Translations under genes and position numbers: made by a program
Shown here: positions 48,420-60,255 of the stretch, piece after piece
How the letters are laid out: every line of letters starts with the position of its first letter
Numbering within the stretch: the first letter of the stretch is position 1
The notes under the pieces: model-generated
The model's database searches: none
What the model saw: the letters and a program-made list of their open reading frames with translations, nothing else
What the model was told of the DNA's origin: nothing
Source: Zelopaecilomyces penicillatus
Lineage: Eukaryota > Ascomycota > Sordariomycetes > Hypocreales > Pseudodiploosporaceae
Assembly (NCBI GenBank): GCA_005765155.1
Contig: VCCP01000003.1
Coordinates: 1,488,001-1,552,000 of the forward strand
DNA length: 64,000 nucleotides
Reading direction: 5' to 3'

Positions 48420-49027
48420 ATCGCAAGATTTGAGATTCAGGGCTAGTTGAGATTGAGGTCAGGCCAACATATATGCGGACCAAGTTCACTGGAATTTATG
48501 TTGTTTATTTAAAAACAAAAGAACTTTGTTGAAGCTGACAAGCTTAAAACTGTAATTTTGTCACAACGCACCCACTCGAATTAAGTTCACGGCAGGCAGG
48601 TCAAGGCAGTAACTCTCTATTTCCGTGTCAAAAGCGCTTATTCAGCTACCAGATGGTTAAAGTAGAAAGAAGAAAAGGTCATCTCAACTCTCAGACTGAT
48701 GTGCAATATGCAACAACAGAATTGCACAATGGTCTTTCCGACGTACTCCCTTTTAGGTGTAGGTTAGGCAAGAGCCTTCCCAGAACACATGAAAGCAGAT
48801 TGAATCGACGACATTGCATGCAATCCAACGTCGCATAATCTGGATAAAATACCTGAATGCCTAGGAAGTGAAGTAAAGTGTAGAAATAAATACAGAATTA
48901 TTAGAAAAGCAGTGATGCTACCCTTGCCATTTATGTTCAGAGATTAATATGACGAATTTGGCTTCCCCAAGCTTCCCATGCGCTATGTTCATATCCGGCA
49001 AAATGTCGGCATGTCGTCATCAAAGAG
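48420..49027. other. Intergenic, phosphoesterase promoter to tRNA
   Basis: 608 AT-rich bases. Promoter side of the phosphoesterase gene and 5' flank of the tRNA. No gene is seen. Confidence 0.5.
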
Positions 49028-49127
49028 GCTTCCGTAGCTCAGTTGGTTAGAGCATCGTACTAATACTTGAGCGTCAGCGCAAGCGTCGGTGATGCGAGGG
49101 TCGCAGGTTCAAGCCCTGCCGGGAGCA
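49028..49127 (+). tRNA. tRNA-Ile (anticodon AAT) with a 26-nt intron
   Basis: A full cloverleaf can be drawn. Acceptor arms GCTTCCG and CGGGAGC pair with one G-U; the D arm is GCTC/GAGC around AGTTGGTTA; the T arm is GCAGG-TTCAAGC-CCTGC; the discriminator is A at 49127. The anticodon stem TCGTA (49055-49059) pairs with TGCGA (49093-49097). The loop CTAATA places AAT at 49062-49064, followed by A37 and then an intron of about 26 nt (49066-49091) at the canonical 37/38 position. A-box and B-box are intact, and a short T-run follows at 49152-49158 as a Pol III terminator. Confidence 0.95.
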
Positions 49128-50740
49128 TGACATGTCCCCATCTGCCTCATTCTTTTTTTGCATTTTTGCATTCTTTATTTGTAATGTTGAACATCTTTTG
49201 TTAGTGCTCGTGGCATGCATGCATGTGTGTCGTTTAGATAATTGATTCGTGGTATATGAATGAGCTTTGCGGAAACTTACTTTTGCCATCGATTTACTGT
49301 CAGCGGGACAGACTACATTGGCATTTCTCTGTCAAGGTGTCTATTCGCAAGTACTTGATTCACAACTTGCAATCTGGGTCATATATGGAACCACAGTCTG
49401 CACATTCAGGTAACCTATTTCTTTCGTTCACTTTACAACCTATGCATGCACCCCATCTTACCTTGCCTCCCTGTGTACTACACTCGGATGCCTGCCTGCG
49501 CAGTTGTGTATACAGGCAAGTTAGCACAGCGACGACCCGGAGCCGGCGCATCGGCCTCGCAGCCATTGGCTACCCATATTGCCATCAAGCAGGGCTCCGA
49601 CTCAGAAGAATCGATCAGCCCACAAAAAAAACCACTAAATCCCGCCCTCGCCGAGTCCCGATACAACCGCCGACCAGCCGAAGACCCACCTCTAGGCAAC
49701 TTCTCTGCCCCGGCTTTTTGTGCCAGACGCCGTGCAAGGGCACCAACAACATCACAACAGGAGATACGCTGTTCATGAGTCTTCCCGCCCCTCAAAAGAT
49801 GGCATACCTTTCTCTCTCCTCAGATATTCCGTAAGCCAAGCTGGTCCCCGGATTTAAACTCACCGCATTCATCAGCAATGAGATCATTCATCGCCCCCCA
49901 GAGATCGCTTTCCCCCTCAAACCCGATTTCAAATGCAACACCTGTCCGTCTCCAGAAAAAAAAAGCCCTCCCCTGCAAACATTGACAAGACTGGGGCTGC
50001 GTAGGTATCGAATACTTTTATTTTGCCCCAATGTGCAAGCATTTTTAGGCAAAGCCAACGGCATTGACACAAGTCAAAGAGACCTCCAGCTCTCACAGGG
50101 TGTTATATGGCGGGACCCTCATCTGGGCCAATCACAAGCCGAGGCTGGATATCGCGGAAGCTTTGGCGTCGATGTCGTGATCGCTCCCAGACACAACGCA
50201 AGACGGCTAGAAGACCACAGACCAGGGAGGCGTACCAGAAAGGGGCCGCTTGCGCAATGCAACTCGGTTCTGATTTGATTCCCCACCCGCTGAATGAGTC
50301 CGTTTTTGACGAGCTGTGCCTTGTAATCGATTTCAATGTGCTAGCTACTTCCATTGTGCTTGACAGCGCTGGCTAATGTAAATTAGTCAGGTTAGGCGAG
50401 AGAAACTGGGCAGATTGAAAAGGGGGGGGGGTTGGACTCGTGGTGCCCGGATTCGTCCGTGTTGTGGTTTAATAACAAATCCCCTCCCGTGTCCCCATTC
50501 TTGCTTGTATCATAAGTTGATTCTGAATTCCTTTACCTTTCGAGAACTTGCCGAAGCCCTACCTGGTTAATACACCCCCATCCATAAAGCTCAAGGACCT
50601 TGGCTTTTCCGGACACAAACCTTTCACCATCACAAATCGCCAACTCTTGCTTTGACTTGGCACTATCCAGCACCAACATCAACGAGAAAAGCCCTCGTTG
50701 TGTGAAAATTCAGAGATAGCATCCCTTTAATTCTGCCACC
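49128..50740. other. Intergenic, tRNA to PAPS reductase
   Basis: 1.6 kb holding the tRNA terminator and the promoter/leader of the PAPS reductase gene. A 10-nt poly-G tract lies near 50424. A weak Cys-3/MetR-like site (8 of 10 to ATGRYRYCAT) is at 50504-50513. No gene is seen. Confidence 0.5.
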
Positions 50741-51673
50741 ATGTCCATCACAGTAGAGCAGTCGACGCCGGCTGCGTCCTTCCAGGCTGAGGACAAGATC
50801 GACAACAACGATATCGAGTCGGGGTATGCGTCTGGCCAGTCCGACTACTCGCCGTCTTCGCCATCAGAATCCCATCTCGTTTCTCTCAGCAAGGCCCACA
50901 TCGATTACCTCAACCAACAGATGGAGCCCATGCACCCCATGGACATTCTTCGTTTCTGCAAAATCATGTTCCCCAACCTCTACCAGTCAACGGCTTTTGG
51001 TCTCACCGGGCTTGCCACCATGGACATGTTGTCCAAGATCCACCACGAGAATCCGGAGGCACCCACCGTCGACCTCATCTTCTTGGATACCTTGTACCAC
51101 TTCAAGGAGACATATGATTTGATCGACCAGGTCAAGGCACGATACCCAAATGTCCCCGTCCACATCTTCAAGCCGGATGGCATGGAGAGTGCTGAACAAC
51201 TGGAAGCAACGTACGGCGAGAAAGTCTATCACAATGCCGGGGATATGTATGACTGGATTGTCAAGGTTGAGCCGCTACAGAGAGCCTATGATGAACTCAA
51301 AGTTGCTGCCGTTATCAACGGCCGTCGACGATCTCAGGGTGCGGCCCGTGGCTCCCTTCCCATCATCGAACTTGATGAGGAGCGGGGCATTATCAAGATC
51401 AATCCCATGGCCGCTTGGTCATTTCCCCAAGTCAAAGAGTACATCAAAGAGAACAACGTACCATACAACGCTCTGCTCGATCAGGGATACAAGTCTGTCG
51501 GGGACTGGCACTCGACAAGCCCCGTGGCCGAGGGTGAGGATGAGCGAGCTGGCCGTTGGAAAGGCCAAAGCAAGACCGAGTGTGGAATTCACAACAAGAA
51601 ATCCAAGTATGCCACTTACTTGACGAAGGCGGATGAGAAGCAACTCGGACACACCGTTCAGCTTGTTTCATGA
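50741..51673 (+). CDS. Phosphoadenylyl-sulfate (PAPS) reductase, Met16/CysH type
   Basis: Single-exon gene of 310 residues. It catalyses thioredoxin-dependent reduction of PAPS to sulfite and adenosine 3',5'-bisphosphate in cytosolic sulfate assimilation. An N-terminal extension of about 50 Ser/Asp-rich residues precedes the nucleotide-binding fold (STAFGLTGLATMDML, LIFLDTLYHF). The C-terminal redox signature ECGIH (280-284) supplies the catalytic cysteine. No extra cysteine pairs of the iron-sulfur APS-reductase type are visible, which favours PAPS over APS as substrate. It lies 9 kb upstream of a sirohaem synthase gene. Third positions are C-rich. Confidence 0.95.
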   Translation: MSITVEQSTPAASFQAEDKIDNNDIESGYASGQSDYSPSSPSESHLVSLSKAHIDYLNQQMEPMHPMDILRFCKIMFPNLYQSTAFGLTGLATMDMLSKIHHENPEAPTVDLIFLDTLYHFKETYDLIDQVKARYPNVPVHIFKPDGMESAEQLEATYGEKVYHNAGDMYDWIVKVEPLQRAYDELKVAAVINGRRRSQGAARGSLPIIELDEERGIIKINPMAAWSFPQVKEYIKENNVPYNALLDQGYKSVGDWHSTSPVAEGEDERAGRWKGQSKTECGIHNKKSKYATYLTKADEKQLGHTVQLVS

Positions 51674-52358
51674 ACTTGGAGGAAGGTGAAGGGATAAAAG
51701 AAACTAGATCAGACCCACACTAAAGAGTGGGCACTGGATTATCGTTGTGGTATTTTTTACCATGTTAGCATTTTCAAAGGAAGCTTATGGCGTCAAAATG
51801 GGGTTTGTTTTGTTGGATTTGGGCGCAAGGGCTGATATCATGGAAAGGCGTTGATGTTGGATTTCTTCAGGGATAATAAATGGCCCATGAATTGGTAGAG
51901 AGAAGGGGAGAGACGATGCAGCATGAGAAGCTGCACATAGTTATAGCGAGCAAGAATAGAATGAGATCTTGGTGATAATACGTCCTGTGCCAATATGGTT
52001 GATGAGTGATAAGATGTGACCAAACTGGTTGAGGTTGAGAAATTCCCCTGACGGAGGTGATGATGGCAGAATCTAAAGCGAAAGAAAGTTGCTGTACCCC
52101 GCCTATGGTAGGACAGGTGGTTCTGATAGCAGCAGGGTCAGTACACAGTGATGCATCGGGCTAAATCACATTATCGCACTAACAGAACTACATACAAAAT
52201 TTGTTCTCAAATGGACTTCACATCACACAACAACCCTGATGAGCACAAAGTTGAATGACTGATAGAATAACATGACAAGCAAAAGCACAGCAACCACCGC
52301 TCGCCCAAACACCTATGTAAACTAAACTACCTGGCGCATTCCACCTCTTTCAAAAGCC
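51674..52358. other. Intergenic, PAPS reductase to TYW3
   Basis: 685 bases between two plus-strand genes. 3' flank and promoter only. Confidence 0.5.
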
Positions 52359-53501
52359 ATGCAGGGCCTCGCCTCCCCCTCTGCCCTGTTCAGCGACAAG
52401 AAAGGCAAAATCTTGCAACAGCTCGCCGTGCCGGACACCGAGTATGAAGATGCCTCGCCCAAAGGGTCTGTCGACGTTGGTATTCGCCACCTCATTGACG
52501 AGATCAACTGCGCTGAAGGGTTCGTCACCACAAGTAGTTGTGCGGGGCGGGTTAGTATTTTCCTCGAGGGCAGGAAGAGCAAGGCGGAGGCGGCAGAACT
52601 AGTTTCTATTGCTGGCGATGCGGATGAACGGCAGCAACAGCAGCAGCAGGTTGCTGGTGTTGGAGGCAAGGGAGGGGGTGGGATGTGGCTGTATGTATCA
52701 CATGAGCCTGAAGAACATGAAGACAAAGTCTTGAGAGAATGGATGGAGCTCTTTGAGTCGACAGAAACGCCGAACGTCGCCTGTGGTGGTAGTACCAGCG
52801 GCAACTATAGTAAAGATAGCAGTAGCCAAGAACGGAGGCTAATTCACTTCAAGTTTGAACCGATGGTGAGCTCAATATATCCAAGCGGAACCACATGCCA
52901 TTTGCTTTTCCTTTTTCATTTCTGCTTCCTGGCAACTCCCTTTACCGCAGCACCCTACAAAAACACCCAACGCTGACCAGCCAAGATCCTCCACGTCCTC
53001 ACCACCTCCCTAGAGCACTCCCAACTCCTCTTACGCTGCGCCCTGCAAGCCGGCTTCCGAGAATCTGGCGCCGTCAACCTCACCTCCGCAGGCGACCACC
53101 ACCACCCAGCCACGCCCATGGTCGCCATCCGATCCATGGGACTGAGTCTTGAATCACTAATCGGCTATCAAGATGGCGACGGCCACCGCCAGCGCATCGT
53201 TTCGCCAGAGTTTCTGCAGATGCTTATTAGTATTGCTGGCGAGCGTTTCGTCGAGAACACGAAGCGTATCGAGAGGTTCCGCTCAGCTTTTCGAGATGCC
53301 CTAGTTTCTGCTACAAAAGGGGCAGGGGCAGGTCGCAAGATGAATCCTGAGGGAAAGGAATGGGAAGATGCTGGCGAGAGGCGCGAGAGGATGAGGCTGG
53401 AAGGGTTGAGGAGAAAGGCAGCACAGGCGGCTGTTAAAGCTGAGGAAGAGAGTAGACGAGAAGCAAGTGAAGGAGACGAACGAGAGCAGACTTTTGCTTG
53501 A
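52359..53501 (+). CDS. tRNA wybutosine-synthesising protein 3 (TYW3)
   Basis: Predicted 340-residue protein. Exons: 52359-52865 and 52986-53501 (1023 nt, phase 0). TYW3 methylates an intermediate of wybutosine at position 37 of tRNA-Phe. Visible family motifs are VDVGIRHLIDEIN, TTSSCAGRVSIF and SMGLSLESLIG, and the FEPM/ILHVL block is restored across the splice. The acceptor is AAG rather than the nearby CAG, because only the former keeps frame. An insertion of about 25 residues with a Gln run and a Gly-rich stretch interrupts the N-terminal half. The C-terminal 70 residues are charged and coiled-coil-like. It ends 210 bases from the convergent MIC19 gene. Confidence 0.9.
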
Positions 53502-53711
53502 CGCAATGGACTTGTTGGTGGTACGCCATTCTATGCAGCTTTTACCCCTGACCATACCGTAATGTACATATGTGCCATCTCGCTTGAATCGTTTGGCTCT
53601 TGTTCAAGATGCCTTTGAATAAAAAATGTCCTGCTTTATCCCTCTACTCCCGCAATCAACCCCCCCTTTCCCCATTTCTTCCAAGGTCATATTTTTCCAA
53701 ATATCACAAGG

Positions 53712-54431
53712 TTACGAAATAACCTTGTCTACCCAGCCCTTCTCCAGCTTCTTCACCTCAGCCTTGAAGTTCTCCACCTCTTCCCAGCAATTCAGCGGCC
53801 GCCGATCATTCTCCCTCAGACACCGGATAACGTTGTTCCGAGAATCCTCAACACTCTCCGGAAGCTGGCGGACCTGTCTGCGCTCCTCAAGCTTGTGCCG
53901 CAGGCTCTCGATCTCCTTGTTGACGCTGGTGTTGCTGTGGCCCTTGTTGCTCTTGTCATCGCCCTTGATAGCCGCGGCGGCCTCGGCGATCTTGTCATGC
54001 GCAAGACTGAGAGCCTCGGATTCTTTCTGTTGGAGCTTCTTGAGCTCCTCGGCCACGCGAGCCTGGATGTGCTGCTCTATCAGCTTGGCGCGGGAGGCAT
54101 CGGTCTAGCGAGAATCGGGTGCGTATTAGTCTCTCAGGAGCTTTGGCTAAGACTTTTGTTCCATTCGTAGTTTTGAAACCATATCGACAAACAAGTACTA
54201 CAAAGCCAAGCATTTTGAAAATGAGGGGCAATTGGGAAAAAGTATCATACTTCGGGGCTGGATTGCAGCGACTCAAGGACTGGTAAAGAGACGCTGGGTG
54301 GACCTGAGCTGTTTTAGAGATGCCCTCATTAGCTGTCCGTTGTTGGGTTTCGTTGCGACTGAATTGAGGCACAGAGCAGAGACTTACGCCCTCCAGGAAT
54401 AACTCTCTGGCTTGGACTCGTTTGCACCCAT
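53712..54431 (-). CDS. MICOS subunit MIC19
   Basis: Predicted 164-residue mitochondrial protein. Minus-strand exons: 54431-54388, 54308-54251, 54104-53712 (495 nt, phases agree). It starts with MGANESKP, an N-myristoylation-type sequence. Splicing yields ESLQSSPE joined to TDASRAKLIEQHIQARVAEELKK, the signature of fungal MIC19. The middle is a Lys/Glu-rich coiled coil. The C-terminal CHCH-like segment has one CX10C pair (C-LRENDRRPLN-C). MIC19 sits in the intermembrane space on the inner membrane and helps hold crista junctions with MIC60. The two small N-terminal exons (44 and 58 nt) are easy to miss; confidence in them rests on family matches and phase. Confidence 0.9.
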
Positions 54432-57400
54432 GGCGGCGAGCTCAATGGTGAAATGCGATTGACGTTGGTTGGGATTAGCTCGTGATGCCCATCCTGGAAA
54501 ATTCCGGGCATATTCGGCTGGCGTCACAGAGTCGCGGGAATGGAGGTTGCCTGAGGCATGAGGCGTGACGGACTGTATAGCCACATGTGGCGGCTTATCA
54601 GGTCATCTTCAGCCTCTGTGGCTGGGCAATCCAAGCTTCTCGCATCTGTACGTCATAGGCAAATCACGTGAATGGTTTTGCTCTGACTGGCAGCTAGGGC
54701 AAAAATAGAATTGCTGGAAGGTCAATCACTATTTCAGGTAAGACAATCGAACTGCGATGAATACCAGGAAAGGCGCTATTGCCATTAACCCTGCGTGTCA
54801 CTTGATTGTCATCGAGGTCATTCCACTACTACAACTACGCCTTCCTTCGCCAATATAACTGCTTATTTGCCAATTTGATGACCCTTGCTCTTCACCCACC
54901 TGCTCTTGGAATATGATTTACTGTGTAGTACTACGTAACAGTAAAATTATCTGCATAATTTGACCACTCTCTTCTGCAACGCACTAAAAGTCTTGTCCTC
55001 CGAAAATGGAATCCTTACATCGGACGAACCCTTAGTACGGTAATGTCTGAATTCGGACGTACCTACCTTATGCACTCTACTTGACACATGACCTTGAAAA
55101 TTATCAAAGGAGCTGACGCATCAATCAGAGCATGAACGCATGATGATGCCCTGTAGCCAAGGCTCTGGCGATCCCCGTGAGTAAATGAGCATCAATATCT
55201 TTTGGTTTGGACTGCAGATTCCGATCAGCAGTGATGCAAGGGGTGGGGCAGGCTATGGATGGGGCCATATCTAGTTACGGGCCGTGCTTGCAGCGAGTGT
55301 TGACATATCGTACTGTGCACCGGGTACAGCTTTACCGTAGGCTTGCACAGCATGTCAAGAGGTGGTTGGCTGAAAACCTTAGAAGTTTGATGATGGGTCT
55401 ATTGCCAGTGGAGCCGCAAACGTGATGGATGAGGACTGGTACGACGTCCGGATACGGCTCGCAATATCGGAACATGGAACCATCCGGCGGCATACTTCTA
55501 CATGCCATACTTCGTGTTGGGTTTCCCTCTCGGTTCTGCCGAGAGCAGCGTTGCTAATGGCATTGAATGCCTATTACACAGCCTCTCTACAAATAACTTC
55601 AATGGTTTGGCTCTCGCACATGGAATGTACCGCCCGGACTGGCTGGCGAGGTGCAGTCGTCCTCTTAGCCGCGTTCCCATCCAGACGGGTTGGGAGACGC
55701 TGAGTGGCCTGCTGTTTGGTGGGCCATCCCCCTGAGCAGACCTTTTAGTGGGCGGGCGCTGGCCCAGTTGGGTAACTGTGGCCTGCTGAACCCCTGCATC
55801 GATCGGCTAGTAAGCCCCTGAACCAAGTACGCAAGACCGCCGAAGTGGCTGGTTTCAGAAACAAACAGCCAGTCAGATGGCACGTTTCCTCGTTGCACAC
55901 AGACATCTGAAATCGGGGGCGCATGCACACACTGTGGGCGACGTGCAGCGGCCAACTGACAGCCACTCACGGCCGCCGCAGAGACGGGAACACGAACGCC
56001 CGTTTTGCTCTTTTTCGCTCCCTCTTCTGCCTTTGGGTAGTTTTGTTTGGTTCTTGCTTAGCTTCGGGGTTTGTTTTACATCTTTCTTTCTTTCGTGTTG
56101 GCCCGCTCTCCAAAACAATAACTCGTATCTTGCTTGCTATTATACCGAGGTTCGTCATCTCTGCTTGGCGGAGGCGACGGATTGCCCTAGGAAGCCAAGC
56201 GAGGCGTGGCTTCTGGGGGGAAGGTCGGAAGGGCTTCTGGGCTCTTTGCACTCCCTGACATGATAGATGTCGTGCTGTCTGCACATAAGACAGACGAAGA
56301 TGGGCTGGGGTGAGGGGCTCCGCGGGTCGAGGCTTTTTGCTTCTTACGAGGATATTGATTGCAAATGTAAGCTCGCGTAGAACTATCTGGATATTGGATA
56401 CACTCTGGGTAGATTGATACCTCGATGGAGTGAGAGCACGAGTAAGACTCAAGTCATGGGTCGTTGTATCGTATCACTGTTCAGTTGCTTCCCAACGTGA
56501 CGGTATCATGGCGCTAGCTTCAAGAAGGCTTGGCTGGCAGCTGGCGTATCCTCTGTGCGTGCAGGATGCAGCAGCAGAGTGTCATTCAAAGACACGTAGC
56601 AATTGAAAGAAGGAAGATGGGGCTATCAGGCAGTTGGGGGGCAAGAGGCGTAGAAAAGGCAATGTGCATGATGCTGATGCTGATGCTGAAGCTGGTCCGT
56701 CATGGAAAGAAACAAAACAACTTGACCAGGCAAACATTCGAGATGGTAGTACAAGTAGTGGGGCCCTGGCCTTGGGGCGTCCTGCAGCGAGCCAAGTTGC
56801 CAAGCCCAGTGGCTTCAGGGGACGGATGGACGTTCAAGGATTCATGATCCAATGGATAGTGGGGATCTGAACGAGGCCGCCGCAGCCAGCCAACTTGCAT
56901 TGACCAGTGGTGGCCGCTGTTGGCCAGCGATCGCCACGCACGTCCAGCACAGCCGTGGCCTCCAAGGGGCCTTTTTAGGGGCCTTTTGGGGTGTTGCGGC
57001 CACTAACAGCAGTGCGAATGGCTCACAGATGTCGACAAGTGAAAACTGCTTTGCCCACCTCGACTGATCGACATTCATGTTCCTCCTTCCTCCTATTCTC
57101 TCTCTTTTCCTCGTTCTCTCTCTCTGTCCAGCAGGGTTTTCCTTGAACCTCTGCATCGTTCGTTTGATCGTGTGATTTTTGTTGCCATCATCCTCAGTCT
57201 CTCCCTCTTCGCCACATATCTGAGTTTCTCTCTCACCCTTCACTCAGCGCCACCTGCACTTAAGCTGGGGAACCGTCCCAAGTTTCGAACCTCACCCACA
57301 CCGACCGACATCCGCCCCTCGCAACAAGCACCGCAGCGCGTCCGTTTGTTTGCTCTTTCTCTCTCTCAACCTTTGTTGCTCTGATTCACTCGACGTGCAA

Positions 57401-58380
57401 TCTCAAATTTTCAGTCTCTTCGACATTCTCTTTATCTGTTTTACAAGCTGCTGTGCACGCTTGTTTTCTCTCTTTTTTCGTTGTTCTTTCAGAGCGTTAC
57501 GCCGCCACACACATCCAGGAACGCTCCCTTGGTTCGAACCTACGCTTCCCGCCTCTTGTCGATCCCCACGCCAGTCTTATCCCACAGCTCCGAGTTTCTG
57601 CGTGTCCAGCCTTTTCCTCGCGGTGGTTGGGTTCTGCATTCTGCTCGAAACTTCAACCTGGCCGGTCGATTTTGGGGGGGATTTTCTGCGTTTTGCTGAA
57701 ATTGTTTATTGATCACTTTTCGCCCACTTCTCTCTCGCCTGCTGGTCACGCAAACTGGAAGTGCCTGCCAAGTCATCGTTCACCACCTGGCAGGAATCTG
57801 GCAACCACCTGTCACAAGGTTCAACTGCAATTCACACAATAAACACCAGTTCCAAAATTCTCCACTAGTTTCTGCGAGAGATCAATTCCACTCGGCTATT
57901 ACTTGCCGTCTGTTCATCAGCTGCTGCGACAGTCCACCCACCAAAGCCTATTGTTCGAGAGGCCAACCTCCTCGACAACAAAGCCAGCTGCCAACAATAT
58001 AAACACTGACCATTCCTCACTACCCCGACCTCATTGTTACCTGCGCACGATGCTATTCGACATTGGACTGTAGCACGGACTGTTTCGCCTTTTTTAACTT
58101 CTTGACCGACTCTAACTCTTTCTGCCCGGGCTTGTTAGTGGCGGGTGCTTAGGGCAGTTGTGTGCGTCGACATCTTTCGTGCAACACACGCTCGCCTCCT
58201 CATCCTTGTCTTCTAAGACTTCGCAATTGCAGACAGACACAGCTTCTTCAAAGGTTGTTTCCATTGTCTGTTACCTTTCCTTCTCTTTTACCTTCATCAT
58301 CGTTGCGCCCACTTCTCTTACTGTCAACGTTCAGTCTCCCCTCTCCCTCTTTGCAGTATCCCCTTTTACAATAGCCAAAA
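54432..58380. other. 3.9 kb gene-free region, MIC19/ferric reductase
   Basis: Divergent upstream region of MIC19 (minus) and the ferric reductase gene (plus). No recognisable gene; the largest open frames (161 codons minus, 133 minus, 129 plus) lack motifs. About 57070-58380 is strongly C/T-rich with TCTCTCTC runs, consistent with a long transcribed leader of the reductase containing several upstream AUGs. Confidence 0.5.
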
Positions 58381-60255
58381 ATGGATTTCCATCGGCGCCG
58401 ACTTGCCAATGCAATGGAGTCTCTTGTACCTACACCGGTACTCGATACCCGAGGAGCTGATGGATCTCACTCAGAGGTACAATCTAACCCGACAATTGCG
58501 CCTTATTACACAGAGCTAAATGGTGTCAATCAGCCCATGAACATGATGTTTAGGGACGTCATATGGTGGAGCCTTGGCATTGTAGCCATCATCATTCTCC
58601 TCATTCGCATCAGCGAGCTGCTCTGGGCCAAGCTTCGCCAGGTTTCGGCCATGTCAGTACCCCGAGAGAAACAAGGATTCTGGAAGATCTCCCAATGGAG
58701 CTGGATGCCCGCCCTCAAGAGACACTTGATTTATGCCCCGTTGTGGAATAAGCGACACAACCGCGAATTCCGTCTCTCCTCGGCTCTTAACGTCGGCACG
58801 CTCCCTTCTCGGCTACACACCGTCTTGCTGCTGCTGTATCTCGGAAGCAACACCGTCTACATGTTTGTCTTGGACTGGTCCAACGAGAACCGCTTTGCCG
58901 TGTGCGCCGAGATGCGAGGACGCTCCGGAACTCTAGCGCTTGTAAACATGGTTCCGCTTATCATCTTTGCCGGCCGCAATAACCCACTCATCCCGCTGCT
59001 TCAAATCAGCTTTGACACATATAACCTGCTGCATCGTTGGATGGGCCGGATTGTGGTTATTGAAACCATCATCCATACAGTCGCATGGGCTATTCCTGCG
59101 GTAGCCGACCGCGGCTGGCATGGTGTAGCAAAAATGATTACGCACAAGCTCTTCATCGGCTCGGGAACTCTGGGGACATTTGCCATGGTCCTGCTTCTTG
59201 TTCTTTCCGTGTCGCCTTTCCGACATGCATTTTACGAGACCTTTTTGAATCTCCATATCATCCTAGCCTTTGTCATTTTCGTCTGCACTTGGATCCACTG
59301 CGTTTCGGCCAACACTCCTGGCGGGCTGCCCCAGCTGCCCTGGATCATGGCCATCATGGCATTGTGGTTCGCAGATAGAGCTGCTCGTATCATCAGGCTT
59401 GCCTTTGCAAATTGGTCTGATAAGGGCTTTACTGACGCACATTGCGAAGCTTTACCAGGTGAAGTCACGAGAGTCACCCTTCGTCTACCTAAATACGTCA
59501 AGATTGCACCCGGAACGCACGCATACCTTCGCTTTTGGGGTATCAACTCTTGGGAGAGCCATCCATTTTCAATCGCCTGGGCTACCCACGAGACCCCACA
59601 CTCATTACCCATGTCTGAAAAGGACCCCTTCAACTCACTTGATCGCAGCAACGCAGTCACCTCGGTCTCTTTTATCATTGGTGCCCAGACAGGAGCAACT
59701 CGGAAACTTTTGAATGCGGCCAGTCAGTCAGCACGAGGAGGTATACGCATCCGGGCAGCTATGGAGGGACCATATGCTGGACATCACAGCCTCGACTCAT
59801 ATGGGCACGTTGTCCTCTTCGCTGGCTCTACTGGCATAACCCACCAAATCTCGTACCTCCGCCATCTTCTTGAGGGATACAATGCAGGCACTGTGGCAAC
59901 TCGACGACTCACGCTAGTCTGGATTATCCGAGAGTATGAGTCTCTTGAGTGGGTACGGCCCTTTATGGATACGATCCTCCGAATCCCAAACCGCAAAGAC
60001 CTCTTGCGAATTCAGGTCTTTGTAACTCGGCCACAAAATCCGCGTGATATTGCAAGCTCAAGTTCTACAGTCAAGATGTTCCCGGGTAGACCCAACATCC
60101 CTCTCCTTCTAGCAAAAGAAGTGCAGGAGCAGACAGGCGCTATGTGCGTGACGGTCTGTGGACCCGGCGGGCTCGCGGATGACGTGCGTGAGGCTGCGCG
60201 AGCGGTGCAAGGCGAAAACGTGGTAGATTTTATTGAGGAGAGTTTTACTTGGTAA
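58381..60255 (+). CDS. FRE-type ferric/cupric reductase
   Basis: Single-exon gene of 624 residues. This plasma-membrane (or vacuolar) metalloreductase moves electrons from cytosolic NADPH via FAD and two haems to external Fe(III)/Cu(II). Two His pairs for bis-haem binding have the canonical 14-residue spacing: H218/H232 (LLHRWMG, IIHTVAW) and H292/H306 (NLHIILAF, WIHC). The FAD-binding motif is HPFSIAW (from 394), the NADPH glycine motif is GSTGITHQI, and the C terminus has VCGPGGLADDV and ends FIEESFTW. About seven membrane helices are apparent. No cleavable signal peptide precedes the first helix (about residue 60). It is convergent with the sirohaem synthase gene. Iron-responsive regulation is expected, but I found no clear SreA-type ATCWGATAA site. 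Confidence 0.93.
   Translation: MDFHRRRLANAMESLVPTPVLDTRGADGSHSEVQSNPTIAPYYTELNGVNQPMNMMFRDVIWWSLGIVAIIILLIRISELLWAKLRQVSAMSVPREKQGFWKISQWSWMPALKRHLIYAPLWNKRHNREFRLSSALNVGTLPSRLHTVLLLLYLGSNTVYMFVLDWSNENRFAVCAEMRGRSGTLALVNMVPLIIFAGRNNPLIPLLQISFDTYNLLHRWMGRIVVIETIIHTVAWAIPAVADRGWHGVAKMITHKLFIGSGTLGTFAMVLLLVLSVSPFRHAFYETFLNLHIILAFVIFVCTWIHCVSANTPGGLPQLPWIMAIMALWFADRAARIIRLAFANWSDKGFTDAHCEALPGEVTRVTLRLPKYVKIAPGTHAYLRFWGINSWESHPFSIAWATHETPHSLPMSEKDPFNSLDRSNAVTSVSFIIGAQTGATRKLLNAASQSARGGIRIRAAMEGPYAGHHSLDSYGHVVLFAGSTGITHQISYLRHLLEGYNAGTVATRRLTLVWIIREYESLEWVRPFMDTILRIPNRKDLLRIQVFVTRPQNPRDIASSSSTVKMFPGRPNIPLLLAKEVQEQTGAMCVTVCGPGGLADDVREAARAVQGENVVDFIEESFTW

Noticed and set aside
46821..49027. RIP-mutated transposon remnant
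   Set aside because: AT-rich, but it contains intact genes without stop-riddled transposase or reverse-transcriptase traces; I see no duplicated copy.
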